This document shows positions 1 to 5,258 of a stretch of DNA of 27,795 nucleotides, piece by piece. Positions within the stretch are counted from its first letter, which is position 1. The number at the start of each line of letters is the position of its first letter. Source of the DNA: DATJOJ01 sp035507035. GTDB taxonomy: Bacteria; Acidobacteriota; Terriglobia; Terriglobales; Acidobacteriaceae. The DNA lies in NCBI GenBank assembly GCA_035507035.1, contig DATJOJ010000016.1, forward strand, positions 1 through 27,795. The letters run 5' to 3'. Position numbers and translations under genes: made by a program. The notes under the pieces are model-generated. The model searched no databases, was not told the origin of the DNA, and saw only the letters and a list, made by a program, of their open reading frames with translations.

Positions 1-219
1 GATCAGCGCATCGATGTCGGCCATGTTCTCGACCGAGCCGCGCACCGCCAGCGTGTCCGGCCCCAGTTCGGCTACCGCCTGCGCCAGCCGCTCAGCGTCG
101 CGCCCATGCACGATCAGCTTGGCGCCCTCTGCCGCGAACAGCCGCGCCGTCTCCAGCCCGATGCCCGAGGTGGCGCCGGTCACCAGCGCGATTTTTCCTC
201 GCAGGGGTTTATTGGCCAT
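1..219 (-). CDS. SDR family oxidoreductase, N-terminal part (cut by window edge)
   Basis: The reverse strand from the ATG at 219 reads 73 residues with no stop before the window edge. The N-terminus is a classical Rossmann fold: a hydrophobic strand followed by TGATSGIG (the TGxxxGxG NAD(P)-binding motif), then a second strand ending in HGRDAERL, typical of NADP-preferring short-chain dehydrogenases. The catalytic Ser-Tyr-Lys lies outside the window, so substrate cannot be read. The start overlaps the end of folE by 11 bp (209-219), which suggests translational coupling in the same operon. Because folE and two pyruvoyl-tetrahydropterin synthases lie upstream, a sepiapterin-reductase-like or other pterin-reducing role is a reasonable inference. 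A generic FabG-like SDR remains equally compatible with the visible residues. Confidence 0.85.
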   Translation of the reverse strand, partial: MANKPLRGKIALVTGATSGIGLETARLFAAEGAKLIVHGRDAERLAQAVAELGPDTLAVRGSVENMADIDALI

Positions 220-811
220 TCGCGCGGTTGCGGATCAGCGAGAGGAACTCTGTCCGCGTTTCCTGTTGCTCGCGGAAGCAGCCTAACATCGAGGAAGTCA
301 CTGCGGCGGAATGTTGTTTCTCGACGCCGCGCATCATCATGCACAGATGCCGCGCCTCAATGACCACGCCGACTCCTTGCGGTTCAATGGTTTTCTGAAT
401 CGTCTCGGCAATTTGCGTGGTCAGGCGCTCCTGAATTTGCAGGCGGCGAGAGAAGATTTCAACCAGGCGTGGAATTTTGCTCAACCCGATCACCTTCCCG
501 TTCGGGATATACGCCACGTGCACCTTGCCGAAGAAGGGAAGCATGTGGTGTTCGCACAGGCTGAACATTTCCACGTCTTTCACGATGACCATTTCGTCGT
601 AATCCACCGTGAAAAGCGCCTGCTTGAGCAAAGTCTCAGGATCCTTTTGGTAGCCGCGCAGCAACTGCTCGTATGCGCGGTGCACGCGTTCCGGCGTGCC
701 GGTCAGTCCTTCCCGGTTGGGATCTTCGCCCAGGCGGACAATCATTTCGCGGACGAGCTCTTCAAAGCTGGCGCTGGTCAGTGACGGGATTTCAAGCGAT
801 TTTGGTGTCAT
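209..811 (-). CDS. folE: GTP cyclohydrolase I (FolE)
   Basis: This 200-aa protein has the full length of type I GTP cyclohydrolase, which converts GTP to 7,8-dihydroneopterin triphosphate plus formate, the first step of folate and tetrahydrobiopterin synthesis. The zinc ligands are visible: Cys86 and His89 in SLCEHH and Cys157 in HLCMMMRG. Their spacing (3 and 71) matches the E. coli enzyme (Cys110, His113, Cys181). The SKIPRLVEIF and RGVEKQHSAAVTSSMLGCF blocks are also family hallmarks. It is third of four pterin-related genes on the minus strand, 89 bp after the second PTPS gene and overlapping the SDR start by 11 bp. The setting favours pterin cofactor synthesis rather than folate alone. 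The assignment is secure; the end product is inferred. Confidence 0.98.
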   Translation of the reverse strand: MTPKSLEIPSLTSASFEELVREMIVRLGEDPNREGLTGTPERVHRAYEQLLRGYQKDPETLLKQALFTVDYDEMVIVKDVEMFSLCEHHMLPFFGKVHVAYIPNGKVIGLSKIPRLVEIFSRRLQIQERLTTQIAETIQKTIEPQGVGVVIEARHLCMMMRGVEKQHSAAVTSSMLGCFREQQETRTEFLSLIRNRANGQ

Positions 812-815
812 AGAA

Positions 816-901
816 GATTTTGTAATTTGGTAATTTCCGATTAGAACCTCGAACGCTGTGAACTTAATTACAAAATCACTCGATTACCAAATTGCAAAAT
901 C
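816..901. repeat. AT-rich inverted repeat between folE and the PTPS gene
   Basis: The arm at 816-834 reads GATTTTGTAATTTGGTAAT, and 883-901 is its reverse complement with 18 of 19 bases matching. A third partial copy, AATTACAAAATC, lies at 866-877 and is a perfect 12-bp complement of 816-827. The element nearly fills the spacer and runs into the first base of the PTPS stop codon at 901-903. It is far richer in A and T than the coding sequence around it. It could fold in the minus-strand transcript as an attenuator or processing site, or be one copy of a dispersed intergenic palindrome. No T-tract marks it as an ordinary terminator. Confidence 0.7.
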
Positions 902-1305
902 TAGCCCCTGTACTCAAACGCATTCATCATCGTTTCTTCAAACCGCACCCTTTCCAGATGAGCCTGGCGAAAGCCGCGTTGCAAAATATCGTAGACAGCA
1001 ATGCACAAATTCTCCGTGGTTGGCACCCGGTTAGCGAACTCGGGCAGGGTATTCAGGTTCTGGTGATCGAATCGCTCCAGGATTTCCCGCGCGACAAAAC
1101 CATCCAGGTCCACAAGGTTGCAAACCATCCCCGTGGCTGGATTGATCTGGCCGCTGACCGTCACTTCGAGCGTGTAATTGTGCCCGTGTCCATGTGGGTT
1201 ATTGCACTTGCCATAGGTCGCGACATTCTCCGCGGGCGTCATGGTGTCGTTGTGTAGCCGATGCGACGCAGAAAAAAGATATCGCCGATGCAAATAGGCC
1301 TTCAT
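901..1305 (-). CDS. 6-pyruvoyl-tetrahydropterin synthase family protein, second tandem copy
   Basis: This 134-aa protein belongs to the PTPS/QueD family. Predicted zinc ligands are His15 (in FSASH), His40 and His42. The catalytic Cys34 sits in KCNNPHGHGHNY, and the proton-relay pair Asp80-His81 is in FDHQNLN. The PTTENL block and a C-terminal Glu near residue 124 (in EETMMNAFEY) fit the substrate-anchoring end. The Cys-to-HGH spacing is CX5HGH, which I recall as characteristic of the tetrahydrobiopterin-type (PTPS-II) subgroup, whereas QueD has CX3HGH. Its ATG overlaps the stop of the upstream paralogue by 4 bp, indicating translational coupling. It differs from the neighbour across most of the chain, so it is an old duplicate with possible division of labour. 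Queuosine precursor synthesis cannot be ruled out. Confidence 0.92.
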   Translation of the reverse strand: MKAYLHRRYLFSASHRLHNDTMTPAENVATYGKCNNPHGHGHNYTLEVTVSGQINPATGMVCNLVDLDGFVAREILERFDHQNLNTLPEFANRVPTTENLCIAVYDILQRGFRQAHLERVRFEETMMNAFEYRG

Positions 1306-1712
1306 GCTTCCCCGTAAAAATCCACGAACAGGTCCGGCATTTCATACACCCGTACCCGGTGCAGTTGCGCGTGCTTCAATTTAGGCGCAAGCCGCTCCCA
1401 GATCGTGATCGCCAGATTTTCCGTCGTCGGAATGCGGGTGAAAAATTCCGGTACTTCTTTATTCAAGAAGCGGTGGTCCATGGCATCGAGCACTTCGCGG
1501 TGCATGGTATCTTTAAGCTGCTTAAGATCGACCACGAAACCGGATTGCGCATCGACCTCGCCTTTCACCGTAACTTCCAGCGTGTAGTTGTGGCCGTGAC
1601 CGTTCGGGTTATTACACTTGCCGAAAATGCGTTGGTTCTCCTCCGGCGTGAAGTCAGGGCTGTGATAATAGTGCGACGCGGAGAACTCGGTTTTGCGGGT
1701 TAAGTAGACCAT
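1302..1712 (-). CDS. 6-pyruvoyl-tetrahydropterin synthase family protein, first tandem copy
   Basis: This 136-aa PTPS-family enzyme is predicted to convert dihydroneopterin triphosphate to 6-pyruvoyl-tetrahydropterin. Zinc-binding His14, His39 and His41, catalytic Cys33 (KCNNPNGHGHNY), the Asp79-His80 pair (MDHRFLN), PTTENL and the anchoring Glu124 (RVYEMP) are all present, so the active site looks complete. The motif is CX5HGH, as in its downstream paralogue. A purine-rich AGGA lies 7 bases before the ATG. The sequence TAATATAAAAG just upstream, in the 22-bp gap after the glycosyltransferase, could be a -10-like element, so the pterin genes may also have their own promoter. Being followed by a second PTPS and folE supports a pterin role. 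The exact product is inferred. Confidence 0.93.
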   Translation of the reverse strand: MVYLTRKTEFSASHYYHSPDFTPEENQRIFGKCNNPNGHGHNYTLEVTVKGEVDAQSGFVVDLKQLKDTMHREVLDAMDHRFLNKEVPEFFTRIPTTENLAITIWERLAPKLKHAQLHRVRVYEMPDLFVDFYGEA

Positions 1713-1734
1713 TGCGGCATCCTGCTCTTTTATA

Positions 1735-2820
1735 TTACCGATTGTTGACCGATAGCGACGGTTCGAGCCCGAGACAGCCGAGGAATCTTCTCGCTACAAT
1801 CGGGCTATCGAATTGCTTCACGAACTCCCGGCTCTTTGCTGCGAGCGAGTCGCGCAGCGCAGAGTCGGCGTACAAGCTGTAGATTCCGTCGGCCAGACTT
1901 TCGACACTTTCCGGTTCGACCAGAACCCCGTGGCGAACCACCTCTGGGACAGCAGCCGCACGTGCAGCCACTATCGGCTTTCCGCTCGCCATCGCCTCCA
2001 GAAAAACAATCCCGAATCCCTCTTGTACGCTGGGCAGACAGAAAATCGTGCACATTTTATACTCAGCCGCGAGCTCTTCCTGCTTAAGATTCAGCCGCCA
2101 CTTGACCACACCCTCGAGCTTCTTTCTCCGCCAGATTGTTTTGAGCCTACCCCACTCGGGCCCGCCGCCGACCATACGTACCTCCAACTCAGGAATCTTT
2201 GATCTGAGTCGTTCCGCCGCACCCAAAAGGACTTCGAGTCGCTTCCTCGGGTAAAACCGGCAGACGCAAAGAACGACAAATTTGCCGTGGTCCATCTCAG
2301 TCGAAACAGAGCGGAGGCTGCGCTGCCAGGAGCCAAGATCGATCAACTCAGGAACGACTGTAGGCCGGTTTGCGACGCGGTAAAGCTGTTGAATGCGCTC
2401 GGCGGCGTATTCGCTGGTTGTGATTACGGAATCGGCACACTCGACATGGATTTTCTCCCAGCGGGCCTGAAGAGCCATCGTGGCTCTGGTCATGCCAGAT
2501 TCGAAACGCATTTCGTCGGCGATCACGCCCTTGATCGAGGCCACGTGCCTGCATCTTCTGGATTGCGAGAGCGTGTATCCATCAAGGTCGAAGCCAATTG
2601 TCGCGTCATAATTCGACGCGAGCCTCGATTGCAGTGTCTGATTAAAGAAAAATCTTTGCAGAGTGTAGATGGGGAAGCGATGCTTCGGAGTGACTAGATC
2701 GACGCCGCACCCTAAATCAACGAGCGCGCTGGCCAGCGCTGAGATGCCACTGAAAGTACCGCTGCCCTGAAAAATGTTCATGGGCGTGGAACTAAGGAAG
2801 CACAGGCGCGGCGAACTCAT
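1735..2820 (-). CDS. GT4-type glycosyltransferase (GT-B fold, retaining)
   Basis: This 361-aa protein is a two-domain GT-B glycosyltransferase. The N-terminal acceptor domain opens with a short strand and a glycine-rich loop (GSGTFSG, residues 19-25). The C-terminal nucleotide-sugar domain starts near residue 180 with FVVLCVCRFYPRKR. It carries the EX7E motif of retaining GT4 enzymes: Glu267 and Glu275 in EGFGIVFLEAMASGKP. There is no signal peptide or membrane anchor, so it is probably cytoplasmic. Its stop lies 22 bp before the first PTPS gene on the same strand, making it the likely first gene of the pterin operon. Known biology includes retaining glucosyltransferases acting on tetrahydrobiopterin in cyanobacteria. 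A pterin glycosyltransferase is therefore an attractive inference; a polysaccharide or lipid acceptor is the alternative. Confidence 0.88.
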   Translation of the reverse strand: MSSPRLCFLSSTPMNIFQGSGTFSGISALASALVDLGCGVDLVTPKHRFPIYTLQRFFFNQTLQSRLASNYDATIGFDLDGYTLSQSRRCRHVASIKGVIADEMRFESGMTRATMALQARWEKIHVECADSVITTSEYAAERIQQLYRVANRPTVVPELIDLGSWQRSLRSVSTEMDHGKFVVLCVCRFYPRKRLEVLLGAAERLRSKIPELEVRMVGGGPEWGRLKTIWRRKKLEGVVKWRLNLKQEELAAEYKMCTIFCLPSVQEGFGIVFLEAMASGKPIVAARAAAVPEVVRHGVLVEPESVESLADGIYSLYADSALRDSLAAKSREFVKQFDSPIVARRFLGCLGLEPSLSVNNR

Positions 2821-2863
2821 CGGAGTCTAGCCGGCGCGGGATTGTGTCGAACGGCGGCACCGG

Positions 2864-3370
2864 ATGGGAATCATTTATTATAGCTGCGTGCGACGTTTCG
2901 TCGTTTTTCTCGCGCTGATCATTCTATGTGGCTGCTATGGCGGTTCGCGGCCGCCGCGCATTGGCACAGCCGCTCCGGATTTTACTGTTCAAGATGCGGA
3001 CCGCAAGGTCGAGCTGCGCGACTTTCGCGGCAAAACAGTCGTGCTGAATTTCTGGGCGACCTGGTGTCCCCCGTGTGTCGAGGAAATGCCTTCCCTGGTG
3101 CAACTCGAGCAGCGGATGGGAAATAAGGGTGTGGCCATTCTAGGCGTCAGCATTGATGTGGACGCGGATGCTTACCACAAATTCCTTAAAGACTATAAAG
3201 TCGATTTTCTGACCGTCCGCGACCCCGATCAGAAAAGCAACCGTCTCTATGGCACCTTCAAATTTCCCGAGACCTACATCATCGACCGCAACGGCGTTGT
3301 GCGCCGCAAGTTCATTGGCGCGGTCGACTGGAGCTCACCTGAAATCGTAGATTTTCTCAATAAGCTGTAA
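2864..3370 (+). CDS. TlpA/ResA-like thioredoxin-fold lipoprotein
   Basis: This 168-aa protein has a short basic N-terminus, a hydrophobic core and a lipobox-like LCGC with the acceptor Cys at residue 24. It is thus predicted to be exported and lipid-anchored. The remainder is an AhpC/TSA-Redoxin domain: PDFTVQD, then NFWATWCPPCVEEMPSL with the CPPC redox pair, and a cis-Pro region at FPETYIIDRNG. Such proteins reduce disulfides in the periplasm, for example during cytochrome c maturation. No cytochrome biogenesis genes are adjacent, so the partner is unknown. It is divergent from the glycosyltransferase with only 43 bp between starts. A GTG at 2888 is a possible alternative start that keeps the signal; neither start has a good ribosome binding site. 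Confidence 0.92.
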   Translation: MGIIYYSCVRRFVVFLALIILCGCYGGSRPPRIGTAAPDFTVQDADRKVELRDFRGKTVVLNFWATWCPPCVEEMPSLVQLEQRMGNKGVAILGVSIDVDADAYHKFLKDYKVDFLTVRDPDQKSNRLYGTFKFPETYIIDRNGVVRRKFIGAVDWSSPEIVDFLNKL

Positions 3371-3591
3371 GAGGCGCACGCCGCGCGAGTCCCCGAAAGT
3401 CTTGTGCAGCTTTAGGTTAGCTCTGACTTCGCAAGTTTTGTTTTCAAACCTGTCCAAGCACGATAGACTCACTGCTAGAATGGCATTCCCCACAGGCCCA
3501 GAGGCGGCACCAATCCTTAGCCGAGATATTACGCGGCTCGCCTAAGACGCATCGAATACGGTCATGTCTCTAGGAGAATCCAAAGTAAGCG

Positions 3592-5082
3592 ATGAGTAAG
3601 AGCAAGCAACAGGCGATCTATTATGTGCTCGGTGTGCTGGCGGCGCTGGCCGCGCTTCTGCTTCGCCGAATGCTGAGCCCATTCTTGGGACAGCAAAATC
3701 CTTACCACACCATGTGGCTGGCGGTGGTATTTTCCGCCTGGTACTGCGGAATCGGACCGTCCATCGTTACAGTGCTGGTTGGGGCCACAGGTGTTTGGTA
3801 TTGGTTTCTGCCACCTCAGCATTCCTTTTCTGGCAAAACCTATGTGGAGCTTTCCGGAACGTTGGGTTTTCTCGTTCTTTCCGCAGTTATTGTCGCCTTG
3901 GGAGAATCCACCCGGCGCATTATGGCGAGGCAGCTGGAGGCCGAAGAAAAACTCAAAGAAACTCAGGAGGAGTTGGAAGATCGAGTCAACGAAAGAACAG
4001 CAATGCTGGCAGAAAAAACTGCCGAACTGGCGGAGAAGGCGACCTTGCTTGACCTAGCCAACGACGCGATCTTTGTGAAGACTGCCGGGGGCACGATTTC
4101 CTACTGGAACCAGGGTGCGGAGCGCCTTTACGGGTGGACCATGAGCGAGGCGCTCGGTCATGATCCAGCCACGTTACTACATTCCGAATATCCCATTCCG
4201 CTGAAAGAAATTGAGAGCGCGGATATCTGGGAGGGAGAACTGCGCCATACCACGCGAGATGGTACCCGGATCGTGGTGGCGAGCCGCTGGACCAAGATAA
4301 AAGACGACGCCGGAAAGGCGGTAGGCTGGCTTGAGATCAACACCGACATTACGGCTCGGAAAAGGGCTGAATTCGCGGCCAGAAGTCTGAGCGGACGCAT
4401 TCTTACGTTGCAGGACGATGAGCGGCGGCGCATCGCTAGAGGATTGCATGACAGTCTTGGTCAATATTTAACTGCGTTAAAGATGAATCTGGACCTGCTG
4501 GCAAGAGGAACGGGTGAGCAAGCTACCCTGGCCGCCGAAGCCTCCGAAATGGCCGAGAGATGTTTAGCGGAAACTCGCACCGTTTCCCATCTTCTCCACC
4601 CGCCATTGTTGGATGAAGCGGGCTTTGGTTCAGCGGCTCGATGGTTTGTCGACGGGTTTGCGCAACGCAGCGGCATCAAAGTGCGCCTGAGCCTTCCGCC
4701 TTCCGTTCTGCGCATGCGGCAAGAAGCGGAGATTGCATTGTTCCGCGCTTTGCAGGAAAGTCTCACCAACGTCCATCGTCATTCCGATAGTTCAGAAGTC
4801 GATATTCGTTTTAGTGTGGAAGGTAACGTTGTTCGGTTGGAAATCGAGGACAACGGCCGCGGTATACCTCGCAAGACCTTGAAGCGTCTGCTTGAAGGAG
4901 GCGGCGAAACCGGTGTCGGCATCGCCGGAATGCGAGAACGTCTGCGAGAATTGGACGGCTCTCTTGACATCGAGTCGGACGATAACGGGACGCTGCTAAG
5001 AGTCCTGATCCCTCTGTCCGAGGTTGGCGTAGACCTCGAGCCCAGCAACGATGCTACAAAAAGAGGAGTTTCTGCCGCCTAA
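3592..5082 (+). CDS. Membrane sensor histidine kinase (DUF4118-PAS-HisKA_3-HATPase)
   Basis: The protein is 496 aa. Residues 8-105 hold several hydrophobic segments like the DUF4118 (KdpD-type) membrane module. A charged coiled coil follows (about 108-152), then a PAS domain (about 152-258, with LLDLANDAIFV and WNQGAERLYGW). A HisKA_3 dimerisation domain has His286 in RRRIARGLHDSLGQ. The HATPase domain shows the N-box QESLTNVHRHS, DNGRGIP and GETGVGIAGMRERL. HisKA_3 kinases normally phosphorylate NarL/LuxR-type regulators. No regulator is adjacent; the closest in the window are at 13777-14991. AGGAGA lies 14 bases before the ATG, slightly far. The kinase is close in domain type to the C-terminal half of the REC-kinase at 22215. 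Confidence 0.95.
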   Translation: MSKSKQQAIYYVLGVLAALAALLLRRMLSPFLGQQNPYHTMWLAVVFSAWYCGIGPSIVTVLVGATGVWYWFLPPQHSFSGKTYVELSGTLGFLVLSAVIVALGESTRRIMARQLEAEEKLKETQEELEDRVNERTAMLAEKTAELAEKATLLDLANDAIFVKTAGGTISYWNQGAERLYGWTMSEALGHDPATLLHSEYPIPLKEIESADIWEGELRHTTRDGTRIVVASRWTKIKDDAGKAVGWLEINTDITARKRAEFAARSLSGRILTLQDDERRRIARGLHDSLGQYLTALKMNLDLLARGTGEQATLAAEASEMAERCLAETRTVSHLLHPPLLDEAGFGSAARWFVDGFAQRSGIKVRLSLPPSVLRMRQEAEIALFRALQESLTNVHRHSDSSEVDIRFSVEGNVVRLEIEDNGRGIPRKTLKRLLEGGGETGVGIAGMRERLRELDGSLDIESDDNGTLLRVLIPLSEVGVDLEPSNDATKRGVSAA

Positions 5083-5095
5083 GGCATTTCTTTCC

Positions 5096-5133
5096 TTGTC
5101 CGGTTCCGGACAATCTTCTCCGCCAGCGGACAG
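5096..5133 (+). promoter_or_regulatory. Two tandem palindromic activator-type sites upstream of the permease
   Basis: Site 1 (5096-5113) is the perfect palindrome TTGTCCGGTTCCGGACAA. Site 2 (5116-5133) is TTCTCCGCCAGCGGACAG, matching site 1 at 12 of 18 positions with both outer half-sites recognisable. The two are offset by exactly 20 bp, about two helical turns, placing them on the same face of the DNA. They lie about 75-125 bp upstream of a sigma-54-type -24/-12 element. That is the usual position for enhancer sites of sigma-54-dependent activators. No such activator gene is in the window. Site 1 could alternatively act as a weak terminator hairpin for the kinase, but no T-run follows. Confidence 0.6.
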
Positions 5134-5205
5134 CGCACGTTCTCCATCCTTTGATCACAGTCGCTTTCTCCGTTTGAAAATCATGCACTTAGGCTAGATT
5201 GGTGA

Positions 5206-5222
5206 TTGGCGGCCAGGTTGCT
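5206..5222 (+). promoter_or_regulatory. Sigma-54-type (-24/-12) promoter of the MacB/FtsX permease
   Basis: The sequence TTGGCGGCCAGGTTGCT has the invariant GG (5208-5209) and GC (5220-5221) separated by exactly 10 bases. It also has the flanking TTGGC and TTGCT of the consensus. Transcription would start near 5233, 26 bases before the ATG at 5259. It would make any start codon upstream of that point unusable. Palindromic sites at 5096-5133 give the expected enhancer arrangement. A chance match is possible in GC-rich DNA, but position, spacing and enhancer geometry agree. Confidence 0.6.
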
Positions 5223-5258
5223 TTCAATTGTCGTGCTCTGGTCGTTTCGACAGCCTCA

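Noticed and set aside
311..784. 157-codon plus-strand frame opposite folE
   Set aside because: It is a shadow of folE, whose zinc ligands and active-site blocks are complete on the minus strand.
2842..2881. Sigma-70 promoter (TTGTGT and TATTAT) for the TlpA-like gene
   Set aside because: The two hexamers are 28 bases apart, too far for a normal promoter, and the -10 would fall inside the gene if translation starts at 2864.
5199..5258. Upstream TTG/GTG start for the MacB/FtsX permease
   Set aside because: The extension covers the sigma-54-type element and its predicted start site, and precedes the usual N-terminus of the family (DLAYATRQLRKNPGF).
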